Source: Eledone cirrhosa (lineage: Eukaryota > Mollusca > Cephalopoda > Octopoda > Eledonidae). Taken from it: a stretch of 64,000 nt of DNA. The notes below the pieces were generated by a model. The model searched no databases and was not told the DNA's origin. It was given only the letters and a program-made list of their open reading frames with translations. Below are positions 1-10,684 of this stretch, one piece after another. Location: positions 24,426,237 through 24,490,236 of the forward strand of contig OZ024757.1 of NCBI GenBank assembly GCA_964016885.1, given 5' to 3'. Made by a program: the position numbers and the translations under genes. Each line of letters opens with the position of its first letter. Position 1 is the stretch's first letter.

Positions 1-264
1 AGACGGAGCCCCGTCGTACGGCTTGGATACTTGGAACTTGTCTTTCTAAGTTTCGCGCATGCGCATTCAATTCCATCCAAACCAAGAAGAAGAAAAAAAT
101 GGCCGTCAGTTTGTAGAATTTTTCCAGCTCTACAAAAACTCTTGCAAAATGCTTCCAAAACAGACAGTTGCGGTTTTCTGAAAGGTAACGTAGATTTTTA
201 TATTATGTTGAGATATTTTGGTAAATCTTTCCTTCTTAGTTCCCTCCATAATCAACCATTTTAA
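1..264 (+). other. Promoter/first-exon-like segment, duplicated elsewhere in inverted orientation
   Basis: The segment holds a CpG-containing palindrome GCGCATGCGC at 55-64 (the NRF1-type core), then AAAATGGCC around 97-104 (YY1-like), then an open stretch ending in CTGAAAG followed by GTAACG at 185, a plausible splice donor. The open stretch reads with ALQKLL near its start and GFLK before the donor. A diverged minus-strand copy at about 17,880-18,200 keeps the same order: GC-rich upstream part, ATGGC, open stretch with ALQKLL and SSFLK, GTAACG. The order suggests a duplicated 5' end of a gene. I do not recognise the protein, no further exon is visible, and it may only be a dispersed repeat. 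Confidence 0.35.
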
Positions 265-289
265 TAGTCTTTCTCTTCCGTATTTCTAA

Positions 290-1100
290 TGAAATACCCA
301 GACCATGTGTTCCGATCATGTTGAAAATAAACAATAAAATGTAGGGATTTAATAATAAATTTCAACATGTTTCTTTTTTATTCACAGGAAATATATTTAA
401 TGTATTTTGTTTTAAAACTCTTCCTAGTTTTCCCTGTAGCAGCTCTGTTGTCTTTAGCAAATATTTTCGATGTATTTAAATATTTCTTTCAATATTGAGA
501 TCAAAGACCGTAAATTGTTGATTCGATTCATCAGTGCTAAATATTTTCTGAAACTATTGTAAATTAATTTTATATTCTGGAGCAGATTCTAAGGGTGTGT
601 GTCTCTTCTATGGGGTTTTTCCGGGGGTTTTAACGATAGGGTTCACAGTGCAGTTATTCAATCCCCACCCCTACACATATGTTAGGTAAGACCTTAATTA
701 CAGAGGAAATGGTCTGTTGTGGTCCTTCTTCCTGTGACTTCCTTCCTTGTGGGTGGCTCTACAGGTATTTTCGAAAGAGGAGACAGCATTGTTGTTGTTG
801 AGACACCTCGCTATCGTTAACCTGTTGTGTGTGGGTCACTTAATCTGGATGGAGATCACCTTTGTTGTTCTTCCTCTACCAGATCCAGCTGGAACTCCTC
901 TCCACCTCCTCTCCTATAGTCTTTACTACTTTGGTCCTGTTCCACCCAGTTACTCAGAGATATTTCATGAGATTGTAGGCAGATATTTCTACCAACCCTC
1001 TCCCTCCAGCCTGTGGGGTGAGGACTTTGACATGGAAATCTGCTTTTTAGATAACTTTGTCTCTGCCGTATGTCTGTCTCGTAATCATAGCTGAAGTATT
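290..1100 (-). repeat. Dispersed segment S, inverted copy (third copy)
   Basis: This stretch is the reverse complement of parts of 18,500-19,350 and 22,090-23,030. Shared landmarks are the AATAAACAATAAAATG block (around 327), the TTTTCCCTGTAGCAGCTCTG block (around 430), the 590-690 block with TTTTAACGATAGGGTTCACAG, and a pyrimidine-rich block at 830-1,060. An open frame of about 115 codons at 747-1,094 is present in all three copies only as fragments, so I do not call it a gene. Shorter copies of the left half are at 1,620-2,020 and 5,850-6,560. Confidence 0.7.
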
Positions 1101-1319
1101 AATCAGTGTTAACAGATCGATATCGATTAACTTTTCACCACGTGAATTCTCAATCATTAGGTGAGAGGGTGACATCTTTGGCAAGTGTCATCGTAACCTC
1201 CAGCTAACCCATGCCCTGTCATGGAAATTTGGTAGACAGAAACTGTCTGGAAGCCTGTAAGATGGACTGTACCTGTAATTAAGTCAGTCTTGTCACACAC
1301 CGTGTCAACATTCAGTATT

Positions 1320-1625
1320 TCTTCCCATAGTGGTGACAGTGTTGGACTTACGATCATAATGTGATGAGTTCCATTCCTGGATCGTGTTGTGTTCTTGAAC
1401 AAAACACTTCATTTCACCTTCTTCCAGTATACTTAACTTGAGTACCAGTAGTATCATGTTGTTTAACTCTATGATAGACTGGTGTACTGTCCAGGGGAGG
1501 GTCTTGTATGTTCAGCTGACTAACTGACTCGGAGAAGCACCGGTCTAATGAGGCTCCGGGTTTGAGACAGACTTTAACCTTGCAATCGACTGGCGTCCTA
1601 TCCAGGGGAAGTCTCTTGTTACTGT
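1320..1625 (+). repeat. SINE copy with central domain, degenerate
   Basis: The order is a B-box-like CCATTCCTGGATCGTG, then TTCTTGAACAAAACACTT, then two copies of a GACTGG...GTCCAGGGG block. The same order is seen at 42,455-42,740 (plus) and 19,650-19,905 and 23,390-23,625 (minus). The phrase 'cttgagcaagacactt' is typical of a central domain shared by several animal SINE superfamilies. The copy is diverged and its 5' head is hard to delimit. Confidence 0.5.
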
Positions 1626-2240
1626 ATTTCTAATGAAATACCCAGACCATGTGTCCCAATTCATGTTGAAAATAAACAATAAAATGTAGGAATTTAATAA
1701 TAAAATTCAACATGTTTCTTTTTTATTCACAGGAAATATATTTAGTGTATTTTGTTTTAAAACTCTTCCTAGTTTTCCCTGTAGCAGCTCTGTTGTCTTT
1801 AAATGTTTTTAATGTATTTAAATGTTTCTTTCAAGATTGATTCAATTCTTCAGCAGTGTTAAATATTTTCTGAAACTGTTGTAAATTAATTTTGTATTCC
1901 AGAACAGATTCTAAGGGTGTGTGTCTCCTATGAGGTTTTCTCTGGTGTTTTAACGATAGGGTCCACAGCCCAATTACCCGATCCCCGCCCCTACATATAT
2001 ATATATGTTAGGGTAGTCCGTAATCACAGGCGGTGTTAATGTGTTTTTGCACATATAAATTCGCATATCTGATGAGAAGTCGAGGTAGAGTCGGGCCCCT
2101 GTCATTTTGATTGTACCCTGAGATGATCGATACTAATATGATTGCAATATGCAAAGTTTATATATATGTACACATACAAACTCACACACAAACACAGATA
2201 TATATGTAAGTATATATATTATCATCACCGTTTTACATTC
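1626..2240. repeat. Partial copy of segment S and AT-rich sequence
   Basis: 1,626-2,030 repeats the left half of segment S (AATAAACAATAAAATG block, TTTTCCCTGTAGCAGC block, TTTTAACGATAGGGTCCACAG block). 2,030-2,220 is AT-rich, with TATATA runs and no open frame of note. 2,221-2,310 resembles the minus-strand 3' end of the RTE-like LINE/SINE group (ATCATCACCGTTTTACATTCG, CACGTTAGCATGGATTAGACG). Confidence 0.5.
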
Positions 2241-2340
2241 GTTCTTCCACGTTAGCATGGATTAGACGGGTTGTCCTGTTTTGGGCTGTGCCCGTGGGGG
2301 CCTAATATATGTATATATATATATGTGTATATATGTACAG

Positions 2341-3765
2341 CATCATCATTTTACGTCCGCTTCTCCCTGCTTGCAAGGGTGGGACGGGTCCTATTCAGGC
2401 CAGCATCTCTCCACTTGTCACGGTCCTTCGTCATCTCCACCGTGAGCTTCAGCTATCTGAGGTCTGCCCTCACCACCTTCACCCATGTTTTTCGTGGTCT
2501 TTCTTCTACTGGGATTTCTTGGCACTTCTTTACCCAGCGGTCATCCTCCATGCGCATCACATGTCCATACCATCTCGGTCTTCTCTCCTGCACACCACAA
2601 CTTACCCCTCTTATACTCAGTTACTCTCTCAACTCGTCCATGCTTGGTCGTTCACGCACATTCACAGTGCACATCTAACGGAGAATGCTTGCTTCCTTGC
2701 TGTCCGTAAACGGCCTCCCGTACGCAGGGAGAAACGCTTCTTTGTCAACAGAGGAAGCAGCTCCCTAAACTTCTTCCAGCCTGTCCTTATTCTAGATACT
2801 ATGGCATCGGAACACCCTCCTCCCATGCTAATCTGATCACTTAGGTACCGGAAGCTATCAACCACTTCTATAGCACCCACCTGCATTTTAAAAATGTGTC
2901 TACCACTGCGACTTCTACTGTCTAATTTCCCTGTAGATCTAATGCATACGTATTTCTCTCTACCTGTTAGTTTTCCTGCTATCCCACTACATCCCTTGTG
3001 TACCCAAGATCTCCATTGCGTACATTTTATAGAATTTATGCCAGTTCCTTGCTACATACCAAACACGGCCATTTCCCTGGCGGAATCAGAGTTTTGTCTT
3101 CTTTTCTATTCAACACTTTTGTCTTAGCTAGGTTCACTCTCAGTCCTCTTAATTCCAGCTGCTGTTTCCATAGCCAGAATTTATTCTCTAGCTCCTCTAC
3201 TGATTCTGCTATAAGAACCAGATCGTCAGCATAGAGAAGTTCCCATGGACAGCCAGTCTTAAACTCCTCAGTTATGGCTTGGAGGACTATAATGAACAAG
3301 AGCGGGCTGAGGCGAACCTTGATGTACTCCTACTTGTATCTGGAATTCCTCAATAAACACCATTCCTACTCTCACTTTACTGACAGCACCTCTGTACAAA
3401 GCTTGCACTGTCCTCACAAGCCATTCCTCAACACCTAGTTTCCTTAGGCACCACCAGATGACAGATCGGGGTACCTATGAAAACCCTTCTCTAGGTCAAC
3501 AACAGTTAAGTATAGTGGCTTATTCTTCTCTAAGAACCTCTCTTGTAGTTGCCTAACTAAGAAGAGGGCATCTGTTGTACTTTTCCCAGGCACAAAACCA
3601 AACTGCATCTCATCTAATTTGACCCTTTCTCTAATTAGTTGCACTAATATTCTCTCTGACACTTTCATAACCTGATACATCAGTTTTAATGCCCCTATAA
3701 TTTCTCCTCTCTAGAGCATCCCCTTTACCTTTGTAGCAATTTATGAGAATACTGCTGCACCAGTA
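2341..3765 (-). mobile_element. RTE-like LINE, subfamily B, 5'-truncated relic
   Basis: Reading the minus strand, the element enters within the reverse transcriptase (GKGDALERRNYRGIK, 3,690-3,735). It continues through EMQFGFVPGKSTTDALFLV (about 3,560-3,612) and the LLYADDLVLIAES catalytic block (about 3,190-3,240). It then reaches the C-terminal part (IEVVDSFRYL, GGGCS, GWKKFRELLPLL at 2,740-2,870) and ends in a tail next to CATCATCATTTTACGTCCG at 2,341. The frame is broken at least three times (near 3,440, 3,300 and 2,660), so this is dead. The same subfamily is at 26,525-27,963 (minus) and 47,548-48,232 (plus). RTE membership is my judgement from motif style. Confidence 0.8.
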
Positions 3766-4310
3766 TGTATGTATATATATATATATGTATATGTATGTAT
3801 ATATATGTATATGAATATACATATGTATGTATATATATGTGTATATGTATGCATAATTATCTGACAGGAAGGTATACGATGCTGACGATAGCTAATAAGC
3901 TTGAAACTAGTTCATCGTTACTGTGTCAGTGTTGAACAAAAAGGCGACGATGTTTGCCTGAACACTGTACGGCGTAATTCGGGCTGTTTGTTTACAAACA
4001 AACCGAACATTATAATAAATGTTCGGTAAACCCATACGTACATATATATATATATGTGTGCATGTATGTATATATATACATACTATTGTACGTCTGTATA
4101 CGTATATGCATACTTACATTTAAGTATCAGCCGTACAGAGAGTGAGAAATTAAATTTCGTTTCATTCTTTTCCATTTATATATATATGTGTATATGCATA
4201 TATATATGTGTGTGTATATATATATGTATATAGATACATATATATATATATGTGTGTGTATATATATAAGTATATACACATATATGTGTATATATATATA
4301 TAGGCATAAT
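3766..4310. repeat. TA/TG microsatellites with a double-palindrome repeat
   Basis: TA-rich microsatellites lie at 3,765-3,850, 4,040-4,080 and 4,180-4,300. Between them, 3,984-4,030 carries two adjacent palindromes: GTTTGTTTACAAACAAAC and an ACCGAACATT/AATGTTCGGT pair. A second copy of this unit is at about 24,390-24,470. No coding potential is visible. Confidence 0.6.
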
Positions 4311-4312
4311 TC

Positions 4313-5625
4313 CGTCTTCAAGAAGATGCCTCACATTCATTCACCTTCGGTGGATATATCCTTGGCCAGGAGGTGTTGATGTCACCTGCTCTAAAATGCA
4401 ACAAGAGGCCCTTTCTGATACCTCCCCGCATCCTGCCAACTGCAGCCATCTTCCCTCTTCCTGTCATTCCAATGCAGTGAGCATTTTCCATACTGAGTAA
4501 GCCGGGAATCCCCTGTAGCCCACCTCCACCCTCGTTATCTTCTGGGGCTCTCCTTTCTTTGATTTCGGTTTAAAGTGGAGTTTGAGTCTGCAGCGTACGA
4601 GGCGATGGTCGGTGTGACATTCGGCACTGGGCATCACTCTGCTATGTAAGAGGTCTTTCAGGTCACATCAGCGCCCTAGGATATAATCAATGATGTGCCA
4701 GTGTTTGGAACAAAGATGAATGCAGGTTGTTTTCAAACGGTCCTTCTGCTGCAAGATTATCTGCTTTGCAGAACTCCGCCAACAAGCATCCTCTGTCATT
4801 GCAGTTACCAACACCCTGTCTCATAAGCAATCCCTCCCAGGCTATTGAATCTCGGCCGACGGCGTTGAAATGTCCACAGGGGTGACCTGTAAGAGACTGT
4901 GCACATCAAAGTAAAACTTGTTCTTGTCTGCAGGATCTGCTTGAAGAGTGTGGTATATAGTTGATTACTGAGTGGGATGGACATAGAGATGATGCGGTCA
5001 GAATGACCTGCTGGCAGGTTTTCAAGCTTGGAAGTGATAGAACTCCTGACCATGAAACCCACTCCTGAAAGGCGTCTCACTGCTGCTGGTTTACTTGACC
5101 AGTAGAGGGTGTATCTGGTGCTATGGTTTTGTAGGTGGCCTTGACCAGTAGAGGGTGTATCTGGTGCCATGGTCTTGTAGGTGGCCTTGTCCAGTAGAGG
5201 GTGTATATATTGCTATGCTCTTGTAGGTGTCCTTGACCAGTAGCGGTTGTATCTGTTGCTATGCTCTTGTCGGTGGTCTTGACTAGTAGCGGGTGTATCT
5301 GTTGCTATGGTTTTGTAAGTGGCCTTACTCTAGGAAGTGGACCTCACTGAGAGCATCAATGTCAATATTCAGTGTTGACAGTTGGTGTGTGATTAGAAGA
5401 GATTGACATACTCAGGGTGACCCTGTCTGGCAAGGTCCTGAGGTTCCAGCATGTGGTTTTCAGTCCATTGAAGGTTGGTGTTTACCTTTTATTCTTTGTT
5501 GATTTCCGGCCACATGAAACGATGCCCGTTGACCACTGGGTGGTGTAGGAGACGACCTGGGGGAATATCTCCATCTTCTTCAAACTTACTTCCAGTCTAG
5601 AGAGCCGGAAGTGATACGCAGCAAG
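4313..5625 (-). pseudogene. LINE endonuclease-domain relic with internal tandem repeats
   Basis: On the minus strand the sequence starts with a fragment like the RT C-terminal part (MEIFPQ, 5,545-5,590). From about 5,470 it enters an APE-type endonuclease region: KTTCWNLRTL; YTLYWSSKPAAVRRLSGVGF; SSITSKLENLPAGHSDRIISMSIPLSN (written here in shorter pieces: SKLENLPAG, SDRIISMSIPLSN) at about 4,960-5,110; then decayed sequence related to a DHRL end near 4,600. A 46-bp unit is repeated five times at 5,099-5,328 across the YTLYWS codons, which destroys the frame. The 3' tail (4,313-4,390) matches the tails at 6,830, 11,540 and 13,615. Confidence 0.65.
5099..5328. repeat. 46-bp tandem repeat, five copies, inside LINE relic
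   Basis: Units start at 5,099, 5,145, 5,191, 5,237 and 5,283, each beginning CCAGTAG or CTAGTAG and containing TTGTAGGTGGCCTT or a variant. The repeat amplifies part of a degenerate endonuclease reading frame. Confidence 0.85.
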
Positions 5626-5639
5626 ACTCATTCTCTGTG

Positions 5640-6720
5640 ATAAAAGAATGGGCCTGCATTTTAACGTCCCCCATATACAGTATACTGTGGTTTTGGACAA
5701 CTTTTGTAGACCCCTCTCCATATGGAGCAAGCAGTACTGTGCCTAGAGAAGGCTGCCTGGTCATTCAGGGTGTGCCGAACGATATTGTCCCCGGATCAAA
5801 TCAAACGACGAGATCCCCTCCATATAGGAGTGGGACTACGGCTTCCACTGTTGAAAATAAACAATAAAATGTAGGGATTTAATAATAAAATTCAACATGG
5901 TTCTTTTTATTCACAAAAAATATATCTAGTGTAGTTTTTTTTAAACTCTTCCTAGTTTTCCCTGTAGCAGCTCTGTTACCTGTATTTAAATACTTCTTTC
6001 AAGATTGATATCAAAGACCGTAAATATCTAACGACAGCAACAGTTGACTAATAAAATGACAAGTCGGTCAATCATATTGGTGGCCACCCCACAGCCCCGG
6101 CGGACAGAATGGAGAAGGTGTTTCCCTGGAGGACGGCAAGGGAGACACGCTGGAAAAGCCATTCCAACCCGCGAGGCTCACACCTGCAGCTGGCCAACTC
6201 AGCGCCTATGGTGGTGAGTAGGGAGGTAGGCCTAGGGCCGAGGACACGAGAAGTCTCCATTGCCAAGGGTACGACCGCAAACCTGTCGGAGAGTGACCGG
6301 TTTTGGGAAAGTTTGGCCTCCTCAGTCGGACATGCAGCAGAACCTGGGTTATTCGCAGACTGCACCAGGTTGTGGCTGGGGTAAATGTTGCTTCAATACT
6401 TCAACAGAGGTAAATATTTTCTGAAACTGGTGTAAATTAATTTTGTATTCTGGAGCAGATTCTCGGGGTGTGTCTCCTATGAATTTTTCTCGGGTGTTTT
6501 AACGATAGGGTCCACAGTTCAGTTACTCTATCCCCACCACCTGCACATATGTTAGGTAAGATTCTAATGAAAGTTACAGGCGGTGTTTATTATGCACATA
6601 TAAACTCGCATATCTGATGTGATATCGAGGTAGGGTCGGCCCCCTGTCATTTTGATTGTACTCTGAGATGATCGATATTGATACGATTGCAATATGCCAA
6701 TAAAGTTTATATATATATGA
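5640..6720. repeat. Mixed dispersed repeats
   Basis: 5,640-5,840 contains a single unit like the 81-bp minisatellite (GTCCCCCATATACAGTATACTG) joined to unrelated sequence. 5,850-6,060 and 6,400-6,560 are split halves of segment S. 6,060-6,390 is a GC-richer insert with an open frame on both strands and no recognisable motif. 6,560-6,700 repeats 2,030-2,160. I see no gene. Confidence 0.5.
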
Positions 6721-7560
6721 GCGAGACACGGTCACCCAGCCCAACTTGCCTCTAAATGGGACAAACCCGTATAACCCATGCTAGTGTGGAAGATAGACGT
6801 TAAACGATGATGATATATATATAGGCATAATTACGTCCTCGTGTGCCTCACATTCATTCCCCTTCGGTGGACATAGCCTTGGCCAGCAGGTGCTGATGTC
6901 ACCCCGCCGTGTTCTACGTTCATTGGGACTTTTGACCCTCAACCGTATCACCCTCTCGCTGGTGGGTCAGCAGTGGTGGCCAAATTACTACCCATTATCG
7001 CCACCAAGCTTCCAGCTTATCCCCTCTCTCCTGCTCCAAAGCCAACGGGAGGCCTTCTTCTCTCGTCCTGTCATTCCACTGAGCCAAGAATCCCTGCAGC
7101 CCACCTCGACTGGAAATAGCCATACCTGCGAACCTTTCTCGCTACACTCCAGCACAAGTTCTTGATATTTGCTCCTCCTGTCACGAACCTCTATAGAGAG
7201 TTGAGATTGATCCTGGGCAGGCGATGATCCTTCATCCGAGAGACGTGCCCTGTCCAGCGTACTAGGGAGTTCAGCTTCGTGTTTAATCTTCCACACGTTA
7301 GTACAGTCTTCCAAATTCACTGCTCACCTTTGCCAGTCTGCTGCTGACTTCTCTGTCGATCTTGGCACCCGATGTGATGGTGCACCCCAGGTAGGTGAAA
7401 TGACGGACTGTTTTCAGTTCAGTCTCGCCAACGGTGATATGGGGAGGGTGGTACCCTTCCTGAGGTGCAGGCTGGTGGAATACCTCCATCTTACAGTCCA
7501 GAAGCTGGAAGTGATACGCAGGAAGAGTCTTTCTCGGTGATAAAAGAATGGAGTTGTATT
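6716..7560 (-). mobile_element. LINE relic D, copy 1, next to the minisatellite
   Basis: 6,716-6,815 is a plus-strand tail of the LINE-A type (GAGACACGGTCACCCAGCCC, then GTTAAACGATGATG). From 6,826 the minus-strand relic runs to 7,560. It encodes the end of a reverse transcriptase: MEVFHQPAPQEGYH, HITVGETELKTVRHFTYLGC, TITSGAKIDREVS, RLAKVSSEFGRLY (7,298-7,489). A decayed C-terminal region follows. It then joins minisatellite sequence at GATAAAAGAATGG (about 7,540). Copies at 11,470-12,260 and 13,555-14,130 keep the same junctions, so the relic and the minisatellite were duplicated together. Confidence 0.7.
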
Positions 7561-10490
7561 TTAACGCCCCTGATATACCGTGTATTGTGTTAGCTGTCCC
7601 TTTTCCTATGGCAGCTGTTACGTCTAATGTAAGGCTAGGTGTGTCTTATATATAGTGTATTGTGGTAGCTTCCCCTTTATACGACCCATAATTACATCTG
7701 TCCCTCACGCCACACGGCCCAGAGTTGCAGCTTATAAAAAGGTGAACCTGTCTTTTAATGTCCCTGATATACAGTTGTAGCAGCCCCTCTGTATTACATC
7801 TAATATAAGAATGGGTCTGTCTTTTAACACCCCTGATATACAGTATATTGTTGTAGCTGCCTCTCCATACGGTTGCAGTTACATCTAAGTATGGGTTTGT
7901 CCCTTAACGGCCCACTGTTACATTTAATATAATGTTGGGTCTGTCTATACATACAACCCACAATTACATCTAATGTAAGGATGTATCTGTCTTTTAACAT
8001 CCCTGATATACAGTATATTGTAATAGCTACCCCTCCATATGGTCTATAGTTATATCTAAAGATAGGTCTGTCTTTTAACATCCCTGATATACAGTATATT
8101 GTAATAGCTACCCCTCCATATGGTCTATAGTTATATCTAAAGATGGGTCTATCTTTTAACATCCCTGATATACAGTATATTGTAATAGCTACCCCTCCAT
8201 ATGGTCTATAGTTATATCTAAAGATAGGTCTGTCTTTTAACATCACTGATATACAGTATATTGTGCTAGCTGTCCCTCCATATGGCCCCTAATTACATCT
8301 GATATAATGTTGGGTCTGTCTCTACCTCCATACGGCCCACAGCTGTAGCTTATAAAAAGGTGGACCTTTCCTATAACGTCCCTGATATACAGTGGTAGCA
8401 GCCCCTCTACATCCCACAATTACATCTATGGTTGGGCCTGTCTTTTAACGTCCCTGATATACAGTACATTGTAATAGCTACCCCTCCATACGGGCTATAG
8501 TTATATCTAAAGATGGTTCTGTCATTTAACGTCCCTGATATACAGTATATTGTAATAGCTACCCCTCCATATGGTCTATAGTTATATCTAAAGATGGGTC
8601 TGTCTTTTAACATCCCTGATATACAGTATATTGTAATAGCTACCCCTCCATATGGTCTATAGTTATATCTAAAGATGGGTCTGTCTTTTAACATCCCTGA
8701 TATACAGTATATTGTAATAGCTACCCCTCCATATGGTCTATAGTTATATCTAAAGATGGGTCTGTCTTTTAACATCCCTGATATACAGTATATTGTAATA
8801 GCTACCCCTCCATATGGTCTATAGTTATATCTAAAGATGGGTCTGTCTTTTAACATCCCTGATATACAGTATATTGTAATAGCTACCTCTCCATATGGTC
8901 TATAGTTATATCTAAAGATGGTTCTGTCATTTAACGTCCCTGATATACAGTATATTGTAATAGCTACCCCTCCATATGGTCTATAGTTATATCTAAAGAT
9001 GGTTCTGTCATTTAACGTCCCTGATATACAGTATATTGTAATAGCTACCTCTCCATATGGTCTATAGTTATATCTAAAGATGGGTCTGTCTTTTAACATC
9101 CCTGATATACAGTATATTGTAATAGCTACCCCTCCATATGGTCTATAGTTATATCTAAAGATGGGTCTGTCTTTTAACATCCCTGATATACAGTATATTG
9201 TAATAGCTACCCCTCCATACGGGCTATAGTTATATCTAAAGATGGTTCTGTCATTTAACGTCCCTGATATACAGTATATTGTAATAGCTACCTCTCCATA
9301 TGGTCTATAGTTATATCTAAAGATGGGTCTGTCTTTTAACATCCCTGATATACAGTATATTGTAATAGCTACCCCTCCATACGGGCTATAGTTATATCTA
9401 AAGATGGTTCTGTCATTTAACGTCCCTGATATACAGTATATTGTAATAGCTACCTCTCCATATGGTCTATAGTTATATCTAAAGATGGGTCTGTCTTTTA
9501 ACATCCCTGATATACAGTATATTGTAATAGCTACCCCTCCATATGGTCTATAGTTATATCTAAAGATGGTTCTGTCATTTAACGTCCCTGATATACAGTA
9601 TATTGTAATAGCTACTCCTCCATATGGTCTATAGTTATATCTAAAGATGGGTCTGTCTTTTAACGTCCCTGATATACAGTATATTGTAATAGCTACCCCT
9701 CCATATGGTCTATAGTTATATCTAAAGATGGGTCTATCTTTTAACATCCCTGATATACAGTATATTGTAATAGCTACCCCTCCATACGGTCTATAGTTAT
9801 ATCTAAAGATAGGTCTGTCTTTTAACATCACTGATATACAGTATATTGTGCTAGCTGTCCCTCCATATGGCCCCTAATTACATCTGATATAATGTTGGGT
9901 CTGTCTCTACCTCCATACGGCCCACAGCTGTAGCTTATAAAAAGGTGGACCTTTCCTATAACGTCCCTGATATACAGTGGTAGCAGCCCCTCTGTACATC
10001 CCACAATTACATCTATGGTTGGGCCTGTCTTTTAACGTCCCTGATATACAGTACATTGTAATAGCTACCCCTCCATACGGGCTATAGTTATATCTAAAGA
10101 TGGTTCTGTCATTTAACGTCCCTGATATACAGTATATTGTAATAGCTACCCCTCCATATGGTCTATAGTTATATCTAAAGATAGTTCTGTCATTTAACGT
10201 CCCTGATATACAGTATATTGTAATAGCTACCCCTCCATATGGTCTATAGTTATATCTAAAGATGGGTCTGTCTTTTAACATCCCTGATATACAGTATATT
10301 GTAATAGCTACCCCTCCATATGGTCTATAGTTATATCTAAAGATGGGTCTGTCTTTTAACGTCCCTGATATACAGTATATTGTAATAGCTACCCCTCCAT
10401 ATGGTCTATAGTTATATCTAAAGATAGTTCTGTCATTTAACGTCCCTGATATACAGTATATTGTGGGAGCTGCCCGCTGTTACAGCTAAT
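7560..10490. repeat. 81-bp minisatellite array with diverged left flank
   Basis: A regular 81-bp unit (GTAATAGCTACCCCTCCATA, TATAGTTATATCTAAAGATG, GTCTGTCTTTTAACATCCCT, GATATACAGTATATT) fills 7,985-8,260, 8,430-9,835 and 10,030-10,460. More diverged units lie between and before. Because 81 is divisible by three, the unit stays open on the minus strand as a 27-residue repeat, giving open frames of up to 474 codons (8,407-9,831). I treat these as artefacts of the repeat. A non-standard block at 8,269-8,420 recurs at 9,847-9,998 (offset 1,578), which shows duplication of a multi-unit segment. Sub-variants alternate in blocks (GGGTCTGTCTTTTAACAT versus GGTTCTGTCATTTAACGT). Confidence 0.95.
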
Positions 10491-10684
10491 ATAGTTGTTT
10501 CTACTTTTGGCACAAGGCCAGCAATTATCCCAGTGTATTACTGGTACTTTATTTTATCGACCCCTTAAGGATGAAAGGCAAAGTTAACCTCGGCGGGTTT
10601 TGAACTCAGTCCGTAAAGGGACGTAACTGTGCTGCAAAGCATGGCGTCCGATCCTCTACTGATACTGCCAATCCACCGCCCTTG
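10489..10684 (-). mobile_element. tRNA-derived SINE copy in the minisatellite
   Basis: On the minus strand this has the cephalopod-type SINE order. The head resembles a tRNA (GGCAGTATCAGTAGAGGATC, then CTGAGTTCAAAACCCGCC as a degenerate B box). It is followed by TTTGCCTTTCATCCTTA, GGTCGATAAAATAAAGTACC, CTGGCCTTGTGCCAAAAGTA and GAAACAA. It interrupts the array. Octopus tRNA-derived SINE families are known; I cannot assign the family. Confidence 0.8.

Noticed and set aside
747..1094. 115-codon open frame as a gene
   Set aside because: Its copies at 19,057-19,330 and 22,656-23,000 keep only parts of the frame, and no homology or exon structure is visible.
7824..10460. CRISPR-like array
   Set aside because: The 81-bp units are contiguous tandem repeats without unique spacers, in a eukaryotic context.
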